From the NCBI RefSeq assembly GCF_013391085.1, contig NZ_CP058334.1:434001-498000 (forward strand): a stretch of 64,000 bases of DNA, written 5' to 3'. Below the pieces are notes generated by a model that saw only the letters and a list, made by a program, of their open reading frames with translations, did no database searches and was not told where the DNA came from. Shown here piece by piece: positions 15,704-24,547 of the stretch. The first letter of the stretch is position 1, and the number at the start of each line of letters is the position of its first letter. The stretch is from Natronomonas halophila. GTDB lineage: Archaea > Halobacteriota > Halobacteria > Halobacteriales > Haloarculaceae. Position numbers and translations under genes: made by a program.

Positions 15704-16783
15704 TCAAGATTGCTCGGCGTGCAAGCCCCGGTACTCCGAAATAATCGTGTTAAGATGATTTTCCCATGTAAATTTGTTAGCTTGCTTTTCTCCCTTCTTA
15801 ACCAATTCCGACCGAACCATTTCATCTGAGACAATTTTATCAAGCGCATCTGCAAATTTCGGGACATCGGTCGGATCGTTTATTAAAAGCGCGGCGCCGT
15901 TTGAAATCTCTGGAATCGCACACAAGTCTGATGCGACGACTGGCGTTTTCCTTGTCATGGCTTCGACAATCGGTCGACCAAAGGTTTCGTGAAACGAGGG
16001 ATGGATGAGGCACGCTGCATTATCGTACCAAGTCACGAGTTCGCTGGGTTTGAGGAACCCAAGCGTATGGACATTACCGCTGGTTGATGCTGGAAGGTCC
16101 TCTCGCGTCACGCCAGCGATATAGAGTGGGAGGTCTGCTGCACACGATTGGGCCGCTTTGATAGCAGTTTCCGTATTTTTGATTCCTGGATCAGTTGCGA
16201 CGTGGAGCATATACTGCTCTGGGGCTCCCTCCGGTCGGTTTTGCTTTGGGAGGGTGTAATACACATCATCAATAGCTTCGTACGTTGCCCTCAACCGTGA
16301 GTTGCCAAATGGAATCTGAGACCGAAGCGTCTCTGCAACGTACTCACTAACACAAAAGACCCGGTCCAAGGTGAGTGCTCGCAATACGTCCTGTATGCGT
16401 AGCCGCCATTTTAACCGCCCAGAAACGTTCACTTCATCTGGCAGTTCAGTATTCCAATGCTCCACACCGTGGCTGGTGGCGACAACGGGCACGTCGGTCC
16501 GATAAGCAGGATATTCACCAAACAACTCGTTACACCCGAGATGAAGAAGATCCAACTCATCGGCGTTGATTTTGGTATGCCAGCGAGGTGGAATCGATTT
16601 GTCCGGTAGTTGTCGGCCATCGGTATCAGGACCGAACACGTCTTTAGGATCGCCTCGACAGTAGACAATGGCTTCTATACGGTCGTCGTTTTGCAAATGT
16701 CGTACTAAATTATGGAAATATCGGGTTGGCGCCCCACCAACGTTCCCAGACCCAACCATCAGCCCTACACGGAGTGCTTCCAT
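15704..16783 (-). CDS. GT4-family glycosyltransferase
   Basis: A 359-residue GT-B enzyme. N-terminal GSGNVGGAPTRYFHNL is the acceptor-domain glycine loop. The C-terminal donor domain has the EX7E motif E266-E274 (HETFGRPIVEA). It transfers a sugar from a nucleotide-activated donor to an acceptor such as a surface glycan or lipid. The gene is visibly richer in A+T than its neighbours (TTTATTAAAAG-type codon runs), suggesting separate acquisition. Its promoter TATA is at 16806-16815, divergent from the 34-residue gene. Confidence 0.85.
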   Translation of the reverse strand: MEALRVGLMVGSGNVGGAPTRYFHNLVRHLQNDDRIEAIVYCRGDPKDVFGPDTDGRQLPDKSIPPRWHTKINADELDLLHLGCNELFGEYPAYRTDVPVVATSHGVEHWNTELPDEVNVSGRLKWRLRIQDVLRALTLDRVFCVSEYVAETLRSQIPFGNSRLRATYEAIDDVYYTLPKQNRPEGAPEQYMLHVATDPGIKNTETAIKAAQSCAADLPLYIAGVTREDLPASTSGNVHTLGFLKPSELVTWYDNAACLIHPSFHETFGRPIVEAMTRKTPVVASDLCAIPEISNGAALLINDPTDVPKFADALDKIVSDEMVRSELVKKGEKQANKFTWENHLNTIISEYRGLHAEQS

Positions 16784-16805
16784 TTTCGGTATCGTTCAAT
16801 CGCCT

Positions 16806-16835
16806 CTATAAAAAGCATGTAGTTTACTTTTATTT
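16806..16835. promoter_or_regulatory. Divergent promoter pair between glycosyltransferase and small zinc gene
   Basis: TCTATAAAAAG (16806-16816) read on the minus strand is about 27 bases before ATG 16783. ACTTTTATTT (16826-16835) is about 28 bases before ATG 16858 on the plus strand. Confidence 0.55.
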
Positions 16836-16857
16836 GGTAGGTGGTGCTAGTCATAAT

Positions 16858-16962
16858 ATGCACAATAAGTTAATCTGTAGCCGATGTGGAGAATCGTATA
16901 AAACCGATGACCGGGAGACGGTTATGTACCACAAGTACGGCCATTGCACAGCGAATGAATAA
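16858..16962 (+). CDS. Tiny zinc-finger protein, 34 aa
   Basis: MHNKLICSRCGESYKTDDRE to YGHCTANE. One finger is formed by CSRC and YHKYGHC (C7, C10, H25, H29 or C30). The ATG at 16858 is chosen over an upstream in-frame ATG because of its own TATA box. Single-finger micro-proteins of this kind are common in haloarchaea; function unknown. Confidence 0.6.
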   Translation: MHNKLICSRCGESYKTDDRETVMYHKYGHCTANE

Positions 16963-17024
16963 ATAATACTCTGCATTAGACTGCTTCGTCGACGTGCCAA
17001 TCCGCCCGACCGGACCGTGTAAAA

Positions 17025-18731
17025 TCAAAATCCACCGGAGAACTCGTGTATCACTTCCCACGACCCACCGGGGCCGTAGGCGACGAGTGCCGCGTTCCCG
17101 GTCCCGGCAGGGTCCCAGTTCGCCCCGTCTGCGACCGCAAAGTTGGCGTCGTATGTGCTTGCTGCGGCCGACTGAGGGAACAGTTGTTGGCTCTTTTCTT
17201 TAACCACCTCATTTTCATTGTGGTTAACCCGGGTTTCGATACTGACCTCATTTTGATTGACCAACAGGTCATCGCCACCTGAGCCAGCAATCGTTAGCAG
17301 AAGCTCTTTGATTTTTCCAGCCGGGTCTGCTGCCAGTTGGAGCTGGTTATTCGACTCGTCGACTCTCATTCGGGCGATGTCAGACATGTCGTCGAAATAT
17401 ATCGATTTACCCAGCGGAAGCTGGAGATCGTGGGGGACACGCCCGCCGAACATCTGTGTCTGACCGCCCAAATTCCACTCGGTCGGGAACGTGCTGCTAT
17501 CATAGGCGGCCTGAATCCGGCCAGTAACGCGGCTGTAACTCCCTGTCAACTCGATTTTCATCCAGGGATGTTTCGAGGTATCATAGTCGAGATGGTGTGG
17601 ATGCGGGACGTGCCACCAGCCCGGATGTTCTTTTCCAGGTCCGATCGACTGTTTTATCGAGTCCCACGACCCGAGCCCGCTCGAGGAATCGGTCGCGTGA
17701 TGGACGTGTCCGTAAATCACGGCATGGACGGATGGGTCCTCGTTGAGAAGGTCTCGAACCTCGTCCATATTGACCGTCTCGTCGTAGGCCAGCCCAGTGG
17801 TGTACGTTAGGGGCTGATGCGTAAACACAATCTTCGGGCGGCGGGAGGAGTTGAGATGCGATCGGAGGAAGTCGATACAGCCCTGCGGTATCTCGTGATC
17901 GTTGGCGTCATCGGTGGTTGAATACGCGGTATTGAGAACGATGAGGTCGACGTTTTTGTACTCCTCGACGTACCACGTATCAGAATCGCCAGAATAGCCG
18001 TATGGCTCGTACGACCAGTCAGCGCCATAACTACCTGCCTGCTTGTATTCGTGGTTTCCTTGGGAGTAGTGGACTGGGGCGTTTAACCCCGCCCCGTCGC
18101 TGCCGCCGCTATTTTCGATGTAGTCGATCGCCGTCGAGACGTAATATTGGAGGGTGGATTTTGATTCCTTATTGCCTTTGATGAGGTCGCCATTATGGAT
18201 TACAACATCGGGATTCCAGGCATTGATCTCGTCGATGACGATGTCGAGATTAGACTTCCAGCCACTCGATCCGGGAATGTCGTCGTTGGCTGTGCCGCCT
18301 TCCTCGTTGTAGTGCGTGTCACTAAGGACAGCGATCTTCACCGATCCGATAGATTGTTTGTCTGTATAGTGCGATTCGACGTGCTGCTCTGGAATCTTGC
18401 TCTCGGGGGAGCCGTGGCCCAGCTTCGTCCAGGTGTCACCGTCGGCATACCACTCGGTCTGGGTGTCGACAGCGACATAGTACCGTTCAACATTCGGCTC
18501 GACATCGTACGGCGTGCTGTTTACCGCGCCTTCCGGCCCTTTGAACAAGCCGTCGGTGATCTGGTGCGGTTCCTCGAGCATGCTACCAGCCTCCAGCGAG
18601 CCGCTGGCGTCGCTGTTGGCGGCGATCACCATTCCGATGACGCTGCCGCCCGCGAGCCCCGCGAGGACGCCGCGCCGCGTGTGCTTGCTTCCGAGTACGC
18701 TTCGTCCGTCGTCGTCTGATGTGTCGGTCAT
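17025..18731 (-). CDS. Tat-exported calcineurin-like phosphoesterase with fibre-like C-terminal module
   Basis: A 568-residue protein. It has a twin-arginine signal (HTRRGVLAGLAGGSVIG, 17-33). Metallophosphatase motifs follow in order: D138-x-H140 (LSDTH), GDL with D182, GNHE with N226 and H227, H305 (FTHQP), and GHVHH with H342 and H344. They bind a two-metal centre for phosphomono- or diester hydrolysis. Residues 370-568 are a separate β-rich part ending WDPAGTGNAALVAYGPGGSW, which resembles C-terminal modules of viral fibres. This is the last gene of the surface-protein block, 17 bases from the next. Confidence 0.85.
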   Translation of the reverse strand: MTDTSDDDGRSVLGSKHTRRGVLAGLAGGSVIGMVIAANSDASGSLEAGSMLEEPHQITDGLFKGPEGAVNSTPYDVEPNVERYYVAVDTQTEWYADGDTWTKLGHGSPESKIPEQHVESHYTDKQSIGSVKIAVLSDTHYNEEGGTANDDIPGSSGWKSNLDIVIDEINAWNPDVVIHNGDLIKGNKESKSTLQYYVSTAIDYIENSGGSDGAGLNAPVHYSQGNHEYKQAGSYGADWSYEPYGYSGDSDTWYVEEYKNVDLIVLNTAYSTTDDANDHEIPQGCIDFLRSHLNSSRRPKIVFTHQPLTYTTGLAYDETVNMDEVRDLLNEDPSVHAVIYGHVHHATDSSSGLGSWDSIKQSIGPGKEHPGWWHVPHPHHLDYDTSKHPWMKIELTGSYSRVTGRIQAAYDSSTFPTEWNLGGQTQMFGGRVPHDLQLPLGKSIYFDDMSDIARMRVDESNNQLQLAADPAGKIKELLLTIAGSGGDDLLVNQNEVSIETRVNHNENEVVKEKSQQLFPQSAAASTYDANFAVADGANWDPAGTGNAALVAYGPGGSWEVIHEFSGGF

Positions 18732-18748
18732 TGGTGGTCATCGTGGTG

Positions 18749-19795
18749 TTAATCCAGTTGCGAGAACACAGCCCCGGCCAGCACGCCGAAGATGAACAGC
18801 GCAAACCCAAGCCGGACGAACCATGCCGAGCCCGACTCGACGTCGTAGGTCACGAAGATCACGTCACCGTGGCCGGTCAGCACACCGCCGTCCAGGGCGA
18901 CGATTTCGTGGTCCGTCATGAACTGCGTGATGGGGCCGGCGAGCTCGTAGTCCTCGCCTTCCTCAAGCGGCGGCCCGCTGCTGCCGTTCACGAAACTCGC
19001 GTTCTGCAGCGACGCCTCGCCACCGCCGAAGTAGACGGGGACGCTCGCCGCTGAGCGGTCGCGCGTATCGTACATGATGCGTGCGTCGGGCGCGGTGCCT
19101 TCGACGCTCAGCACGGGCTCGGCGACCCACTCGCTTCGCTGGCTGTTGGTCAGCACCGCCGGGTACAGCCGCGTCTCCTCGAGGGTGCCGTGCCAGTTCT
19201 GCGCGCTGGGCCGATCGGCGACGGTCTGACTGCTGGTGTTGGTCGCCGTGCCGACGGTCGTGTTCCGACTGACGGTGAACGTCTCGCTGGTGGCGTTCCG
19301 GTTCGCACAGACGAGCGTCCGGTTCGTCGGGTCTGGCGCCGCGACCGCGGCGGTGTGCGAGGCGCGACTGGCGGCGTCGTAGTAGTAGCCCTCGTACGTG
19401 CTCGCCGAGTCGTTGTACGTGAGCACGATCTCGTAGCGGTCGGTCTCGACGGCCAGCAGTGCGCGCGTCGAGCCGTTGTCGACGACGGTGCTGTCGGCAG
19501 TACTGTAGGTGCAGGCGCTCCAGTTGTCGCCGAGGGTGACGTCGAGGTCGGCGCTGACTTGCGAGTCGCTCGCGCCGGTCAGGTAGACGGCGTCGCCGAG
19601 CGTGCTGTTCGCCGAGATGTTCGTGATATCGCCCGTCCGCGTGTTTTCTAGGGTGCCGCCGCCGTCGAGCATCTCGACGTCCTGCTGTTGGTCTTCGAGC
19701 GCGGCGCTGGCGAAGAGTCCGCCGCCAAGGACGGCCCCAAGGACGGACATGATGATGACGGCGACGATAAGCGTCGTGAGTAGGTCCTCGGACAC
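18749..19795 (-). CDS. Membrane-anchored LamG-like surface protein
   Basis: 348 residues from a GTG start (MSEDLLTTL). A hydrophobic N-terminal anchor (7-29) and a C-terminal transmembrane helix (about 325-345, LGFALFIFGVLAGAVF) flank an Asn/Thr-rich extracellular domain with many N-glycosylation sequons. WHGTLEETRLYPAVLTNSQR resembles the closing strand of LamG/concanavalin-like lectin domains. Probably exposed on the cell or particle surface. An inverted repeat at 19830-19844 lies in its upstream region. Confidence 0.72.
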   Translation of the reverse strand: MSEDLLTTLIVAVIIMSVLGAVLGGGLFASAALEDQQQDVEMLDGGGTLENTRTGDITNISANSTLGDAVYLTGASDSQVSADLDVTLGDNWSACTYSTADSTVVDNGSTRALLAVETDRYEIVLTYNDSASTYEGYYYDAASRASHTAAVAAPDPTNRTLVCANRNATSETFTVSRNTTVGTATNTSSQTVADRPSAQNWHGTLEETRLYPAVLTNSQRSEWVAEPVLSVEGTAPDARIMYDTRDRSAASVPVYFGGGEASLQNASFVNGSSGPPLEEGEDYELAGPITQFMTDHEIVALDGGVLTGHGDVIFVTYDVESGSAWFVRLGFALFIFGVLAGAVFSQLD

Positions 19796-19829
19796 GCGGA
19801 CTCGCCTCTACCCGTTGAAGCGCGCTCGA

Positions 19830-19844
19830 TGAGCATATGGCTCA
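19830..19844. promoter_or_regulatory. Inverted repeat upstream of the LamG-like gene
   Basis: TGAGC-ATATG-GCTCA in the 106-base gap 19796-19901. It overlaps a TATA-like CCATATGC on the minus strand about 40 bases before the GTG start; possible internal promoter or operator. Confidence 0.4.
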
Positions 19845-19901
19845 ACTGAAGTAGCAACTCATGTTGTAAGGATAGTTCCTACCCGAGGTGTGTGAGCCCG
19901 C

Positions 19902-20306
19902 TTACGCCGTGCCAGCGCTGTCCGTCCCCTGCTCGGTCTCGGCGTTGGCGTCGAGGCCAAAGGCAGATCTGAGGGCGGGTTTCACCAGGCCGAGGCTGAC
20001 AGCAGCGCCGACGATGAAGCCGAGTCCGACGTCGACGACGTAGGGTTGGGTGAGGAAAACGGTGCTGAGGCGCGTCGCAACGCCGATGCAGGCGACAATG
20101 CTGGCGTTGGTGGCCATCTCGACGACGATCTCTTTGTCCATGCCGACGTGGACGGCGAGCCCGGATAACAGCAAGCCCATCGCGAGCGTCGCGACAGTGC
20201 AGGCGACGTATAGCCATCGCGGCGGGTCATAAAGCACGTTGGCGAGCCACGGCGGCCCTTGGACGGTCTCGACCAGCCCGCTGGAGAGGGCGACTTCGAG
20301 CATCAT
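19902..20306 (-). CDS. Small multi-helix membrane protein, 134 aa
   Basis: MMLEVALSSGLVETVQG to QGTDSAGTA. Three hydrophobic segments: YVACTVATLAMGLLLSGLAV, ASIVACIGVATRLSTVFL, and VDVGLGFIVGAAVSLGLV, with an acidic cytoplasmic-like tail. Overlaps the preceding gene by four bases. Unrecognised; part of the surface/membrane block. Confidence 0.68.
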   Translation of the reverse strand: MMLEVALSSGLVETVQGPPWLANVLYDPPRWLYVACTVATLAMGLLLSGLAVHVGMDKEIVVEMATNASIVACIGVATRLSTVFLTQPYVVDVGLGFIVGAAVSLGLVKPALRSAFGLDANAETEQGTDSAGTA

Positions 20307-20836
20307 CGTAACACCCCGATGATGACGGATGTGAGGACGAGCCCGAGCCCGAACAGTGAGACGCCCATCAGCCAGACGGGTGCGAGCCCGACGGCGGTGA
20401 CGCCGGCGAGGGCGACCAGCCCAATCACGGCGCCACCCACGGGGCCAGGGCCGGCACGGATGAACGTCGAGCCGATGGTGCCGGCAACGATGAGGCCGAC
20501 GATAATGGCGCCGCCGGGACCGTTATCGTCCGGCGGCTCGCCGATAACGAACGTCCCGAGGCGAGAGAGCATCGTCACGAAGCTCTCGAGCGTCGCGTTC
20601 TCGTTGCCGGCCATCCACGACTCGTTGTCCACCTGGGTGGTGTTGTCGGCGTAGTACGGCGCTTTTTCGTCGAGGCTCTCGGTCGCCGTCTCGTTGGTCT
20701 GCGCGCTCGCGACGCCTGCGAATGCGATGCTGCCGATGCCCCCGACGACCAGCAGCATGGCGATCACAAGTGCGTGAACGCGGCGGTCGGTAGCCAGCGC
20801 AGCCGTCGTCGGTGTCGTGGTCGTGGTCGTGGACAT
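20303..20836 (-). CDS. Exported membrane protein, 177 aa
   Basis: A Thr-rich N-terminus precedes a signal-like helix ending AGVASAQT, a likely signal-peptidase site. A short extracellular region rich in Asn sequons (NETAT, NTTQ, NATL) and then three hydrophobic segments (GGAIIVGLIVAGTIGSTFI, VGGAVIGLVALAGVTAVGL, LMGVSLFGLGLVLTSVIIGV) follow. Candidate particle membrane protein; no family recognised. Confidence 0.68.
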   Translation of the reverse strand: MSTTTTTTPTTAALATDRRVHALVIAMLLVVGGIGSIAFAGVASAQTNETATESLDEKAPYYADNTTQVDNESWMAGNENATLESFVTMLSRLGTFVIGEPPDDNGPGGAIIVGLIVAGTIGSTFIRAGPGPVGGAVIGLVALAGVTAVGLAPVWLMGVSLFGLGLVLTSVIIGVLR

Positions 20837-20839
20837 GGG

Positions 20840-21220
20840 TTATGCGGACCCCCTGATGACGCGGATGAGCGAGACGTAGAACGCGCAGGTCAGACTCCCA
20901 CCGAACAGGAGCGAGATTTCCAGTGGCGCGCCGAGCCCGATCAGCGTGGTGAGCGGCCAGAAGAGATAGCCGAAGAGGCTGGTCAACAGTCCCAGGACGG
21001 CCAGCAGGCCGGCGCCGCCGATCGTCGAGGCGGCTTGCTTGATCGGCCCGGAGATCTCCTCGAGGGCTTGTGCGGTTTCGCTGTTAGCCGATGCCTCGTC
21101 TCCGTCAGGATTGTCGACGAACAGTTCGGCGACGCCGGCGTCGGTCCAGGCGATGGCGCCACCGCCCCACATGACCGCGCCGATGACGAAGTATGCCATG
21201 ATGACGTTGCTGAAGCGCAT
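20840..21220 (-). CDS. Membrane protein, 126 aa, three hydrophobic segments
   Basis: MRFSNVIMAYFVIGAVMWGG forms the first segment. An acidic loop (VDNPDGDEASANSETAQ) follows, then LLAVLGLLTSLFGYLFWPL and ISLLFGGSLTCAFYVSLIRV. Three bases from its neighbours on each side. Function unknown. Confidence 0.68.
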   Translation of the reverse strand: MRFSNVIMAYFVIGAVMWGGGAIAWTDAGVAELFVDNPDGDEASANSETAQALEEISGPIKQAASTIGGAGLLAVLGLLTSLFGYLFWPLTTLIGLGAPLEISLLFGGSLTCAFYVSLIRVIRGSA

Positions 21221-21222
21221 AG

Positions 21223-23241
21223 TTAGAGTCCCCTCCGTGTGGCCGCGATTGCGACGAACGCGATGACTGTGATGAACATGAGGCTTTCAGACACCCAGCC
21301 GATGACGTAGAACCCGCCGATGAAGCCGACCGCCGTGAGGCCGACGACTTCGGTTGAAGCGGTCGTCGAAGCGACAGCGGCGCTCCCAAAGACGGTGACG
21401 AGCATCGCGAGGAACGTCAGTGCGCCACCGCCACCGCTCGGAAGGTGGGCTGGGACGTCCGCGAGGACGGGCAAGAGCGCGTACTCGTTGTCGTAGGTCG
21501 TCCGCACGGCGAACGTGATCGATTCCTCGATCGTCTCGCCGTTCGACAGCGACGCGGTCGCCTCGACGGTGACGTTCCCGCCGCCCCAGCCGGTGAGGTT
21601 CAACTCCGGCTGCACCGTTGCCGACCCCGTGCCGCTCGTCTGGTAGAGCGTCGACGAGTTCGTCTCGTTCTGGGCGCGAATGGTGAGGTCCCACGACTCA
21701 ATCTCGACGGTTTCGCTGTCGAAGTCGACAGTGACGCCGGCGGTGTCGCTCTCCAGGAGCGTTCTGGTGCTCGGCGCGACCGTGATCAGCGCGGCTTGCT
21801 CGTCGAGTGTGATCGTGCCGTCCGGCCGAACGGTGACTTCCTGGGCGCTGTCATCGGTCGGCGTGTACTGGCCTTTCACCGTCCGGGCGCCGGTTTCCGT
21901 GTTGATGAGGACGAGGCGATGCCGGACGTTGTACCGTAGTTGCGCTGGGAATTCGCCGTTCGCGCCGAAGTAGTCGCCCTGGACGGTTCGCCAGTCGATA
22001 TCGCCGGACTCGTTCGCGAGACCGCGCTGAATCAGCATGACGGTGTCCTCATCGGCGAACCGACCAGAGTAGTCGATGAGTTCGAACGTTGGCGAGACGG
22101 CTTGCTCGGTGTCGTTCAGCAGGTAGACGATATCGCTCTCGACGAGGCTTTGCTTGTAGATACGGCGTGGATAGTAGCCGTCGGCCTCGGCGACCACGAC
22201 GAAGGGGCGATCTGCCGGGAGCCCGGTCATATTGACGGTGCCGTCCGTCGCAGTTCGGGAGACGATCAGGCTCTCGCCATCTGAGAAATAGAACCGGAGC
22301 TCGACGTCGATCCCGTCGATGAGCGTCGTCGGGTCAGACTCTTCGCGGATATAGAGCGTGCCTGGCGTGGCGAACGTGTGGGGGTTCGAATCGCTTCCTG
22401 ATTGTGCGGTGTCGCCGGTCGAGTCGGTCGCGACGACGTACCACTCGTGTTCGCCACCCTCGCTGACGGTCGCGGTGTAGGTTGCTGTTCCGTTGCTCGT
22501 GACGGTGGTCGTGCCGTTCAGTTCCCCGTCGACGTACCATTCGAGCGTGACCTCCTCGTTCGTGGTGTCGAAGTCCGGGTCGGTGACGTTGACGCTGAGG
22601 TTCACCTCGACGTCGGAGAACTCTTCGCCGTTGGTCGGTGAGGGATCGGATAGCGTCGGGCCGCCCTTCGGCTCGACGAGCGTGAGTTGCGCGCCCGACG
22701 AGATGGAGATCGTCGCGACGCCCGACCCACCGGCCTGAACGAGTTCGTCATCGCCGTTCGCTCGGTTGACGCGAATCCACTGGCCCGCGCTGAACCCGTG
22801 GACATAGAGCGTGCCCGTGCCGCCGACGTCGAACTCGGTGGTCGTCGTGTCCTGCAGGTCGACGTCCCGATAGGTGATCGAGGAGACGCCTGACACCCCG
22901 ACGGTCTGGATGCCGGTGGTGTTCGCCTCCATCGTGCCGCCGTTCGAATCGATCGCTGACAGCGTCGGGGCGTCGCTACTTGGCCCGGCCAGTCTCGTCG
23001 ATGATCCAGCAGGGCCATCGACGGTCGTGTTCTGGATGGTGACGGAGCCGTCAGTGCCGAAGGGGTTGTCGCCGGCGATGCCGGTGTCTTCGTCGAGCGT
23101 GACGCTGATGCCATCCGGGTGGTCGAACATCACGCCGGTGCCAGCCGTCAGGAGCGTGGCGGCGCCGGCAGTACCGACCACGACAAGCACGGCTACCAGG
23201 AGCGCGAGCTGTACCTGGCTGAGCCGAGTGGTTACGTCCAT
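21223..23241 (-). CDS. Large surface protein with Ig-like and carboxypeptidase-regulatory-like domains, 672 aa
   Basis: N-terminal signal-anchor (LALLVAVLVVVGTAGAATLL). A β-rich region follows. An Ig/PKD-like domain (SDVEVNLSVNVTDPDFDTTN ... EHEWYVVATDSTGD) and a carboxypeptidase-regulatory-like domain (GTLYIREESDPTT ... LPADRPFVVVAEADGYYPRR) come next, then further β-domains and three C-terminal hydrophobic segments (LTFLAMLVTVFGSAAVA, VVGLTAVGFIGGFYVIG, SLMFITVIAFVAIAA). It has many N-glycosylation sequons. Size, architecture and place suggest the main spike or adhesin of the particle; inference. Confidence 0.78.
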   Translation of the reverse strand: MDVTTRLSQVQLALLVAVLVVVGTAGAATLLTAGTGVMFDHPDGISVTLDEDTGIAGDNPFGTDGSVTIQNTTVDGPAGSSTRLAGPSSDAPTLSAIDSNGGTMEANTTGIQTVGVSGVSSITYRDVDLQDTTTTEFDVGGTGTLYVHGFSAGQWIRVNRANGDDELVQAGGSGVATISISSGAQLTLVEPKGGPTLSDPSPTNGEEFSDVEVNLSVNVTDPDFDTTNEEVTLEWYVDGELNGTTTVTSNGTATYTATVSEGGEHEWYVVATDSTGDTAQSGSDSNPHTFATPGTLYIREESDPTTLIDGIDVELRFYFSDGESLIVSRTATDGTVNMTGLPADRPFVVVAEADGYYPRRIYKQSLVESDIVYLLNDTEQAVSPTFELIDYSGRFADEDTVMLIQRGLANESGDIDWRTVQGDYFGANGEFPAQLRYNVRHRLVLINTETGARTVKGQYTPTDDSAQEVTVRPDGTITLDEQAALITVAPSTRTLLESDTAGVTVDFDSETVEIESWDLTIRAQNETNSSTLYQTSGTGSATVQPELNLTGWGGGNVTVEATASLSNGETIEESITFAVRTTYDNEYALLPVLADVPAHLPSGGGGALTFLAMLVTVFGSAAVASTTASTEVVGLTAVGFIGGFYVIGWVSESLMFITVIAFVAIAATRRGL

Positions 23242-24278
23242 AGCTGTTGGGTGTAGTCGTCGTCGATCTCGGTGGTTGTCGCCGCAGCATCGTTGAGCAC
23301 GACGTTATCGACGATGGCGTTGATGTAGCCGCCGTAGTCGGAGTGTTCGGCGAACAGATACAGCGCTCGGGCGAAGTCGTTCATCGTCCCGAGCGTCCCG
23401 CTTTCCTGGACGTTCGTGCTCGTAGTCGTGTTCACGTAGAACGTCCAGTCGGCGGTGCTGTCACTGCTCTTCGTGAAGACGATGCGATACCGACTCCCGT
23501 CGTCGACGGCTGTGTCCGTCTCAGCGATGTATCGGTTTCCGGATGCATCGATGAAGATCACGCCAAGGTGGCCTGACCGGAGCAACAGCCCGTCGCCGAT
23601 TCGAATCGTGAATCGCTCGCCACTCGAGGGGTTTTCCCGAACCCCGAGGATGTGGTCTCCCCATTCGTTGCTCGACACGTTCTCGATTGTGAATGCGAAC
23701 GAGGCTTCGCCGTTCAGCGTGGAGCCGTACGTCGAGAGGTTCCCCTGGAAGGTGACGTAGTCGCCGCTCCCATCGCCCTCAAGCGCGTAGTCAGCTTGAT
23801 ACGTGCCGAACGTCCACGCCGGCCCCTGGATGTCGCCGTCAGCGCTCCCGATATAGTCCGGTAACACCGTGCCGTCGCCGTCATGCATCGGGTAATGGTG
23901 GATTGCGTTCGCGAACGCCGGGCTCTGGACCGGACGTCGTCCGAGCGCCTTCACGCCGTTGTGCTGGATTCGCACGCCCGGCGCCTGGGCGTTCTCGGTG
24001 GGGAGGACCGGGACGACGCCGATTTCGCCGCCGACGAACACTCGATAGACGGCGGCTTCGTCGGGACGGACGCCACTCGTCGCGAACACTCGGAGGGACG
24101 TGATGCCGCTGGATGTCTGGAATCGGAGGGTGGCGATCTGGTCGTCGCCACTGGCGCCGTTGAGGTCGGTTCGAAGCCATGCCTCGCCCGGCTGCGTGTC
24201 GGTCGGGTCGCTCGTTAACGCGGCGAGGCCAAGGCGCTCGGTGCGAAATCGCTCGGCTTCGATGATGCCGCGCCCCAT
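23232..24278 (-). CDS. LamG/concanavalin-like fibre protein, 348 aa
   Basis: The N-terminal 40 residues (ERLGLAALTSDPTDTQPGEA-type, then WLRTDL) resemble the attachment segment of viral fibres. Residues 130-340 form a LamG-like β-sandwich (ASFAFTIENV, YRIVFTKSSDSTADWTFYVN, YINAIVDNVVLNDAA). No signal peptide or membrane helix is present, unlike its neighbours, so it may attach through its N-terminus to a particle protein. Probable glycan-binding receptor protein. Overlaps the 672-residue gene by ten bases. Confidence 0.75.
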   Translation of the reverse strand: MGRGIIEAERFRTERLGLAALTSDPTDTQPGEAWLRTDLNGASGDDQIATLRFQTSSGITSLRVFATSGVRPDEAAVYRVFVGGEIGVVPVLPTENAQAPGVRIQHNGVKALGRRPVQSPAFANAIHHYPMHDGDGTVLPDYIGSADGDIQGPAWTFGTYQADYALEGDGSGDYVTFQGNLSTYGSTLNGEASFAFTIENVSSNEWGDHILGVRENPSSGERFTIRIGDGLLLRSGHLGVIFIDASGNRYIAETDTAVDDGSRYRIVFTKSSDSTADWTFYVNTTTSTNVQESGTLGTMNDFARALYLFAEHSDYGGYINAIVDNVVLNDAAATTTEIDDDYTQQLWT

Positions 24279-24280
24279 CG

Positions 24281-24547
24281 TCAGGCCTCCGAGTTATACC
24301 AGAGTTCACCCGCGTCCGGGCTGGATGGATCAGTGGTTCGGGGGACGAGTCGGATGCGGTCGGCGCGAAGCTTTTCGAGCGGGTCGTCACTCTCGACTGG
24401 GAACACGCCCTGCGGGGCGGCCTCGACGGTTTCCGCGCCGGCGTAGAATCCGGCGGCGCCGGCGGCGGCGATGCCGGCGGCGCCGGCGAGCACGCGGCGT
24501 CGCGAGAGTTCGTCGGGATCGTCGTTGGTTGGTGAGTCGTCGGTCAT
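24281..24547 (-). CDS. Short Tat-signal protein with fibre-type C-terminal motif, 88 aa
   Basis: SRRRVLAGAAGIAAAGAAGF is a twin-arginine signal. The C-terminus, TTDPSSPDAGELWYNSEA, matches the SDPTDTQPGEAWLRTD segment at the N-terminus of the adjacent fibre protein. It may be a small exported adaptor for fibre attachment, or a truncated fibre. Two bases upstream of the fibre gene. Confidence 0.68.
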   Translation of the reverse strand: MTDDSPTNDDPDELSRRRVLAGAAGIAAAGAAGFYAGAETVEAAPQGVFPVESDDPLEKLRADRIRLVPRTTDPSSPDAGELWYNSEA

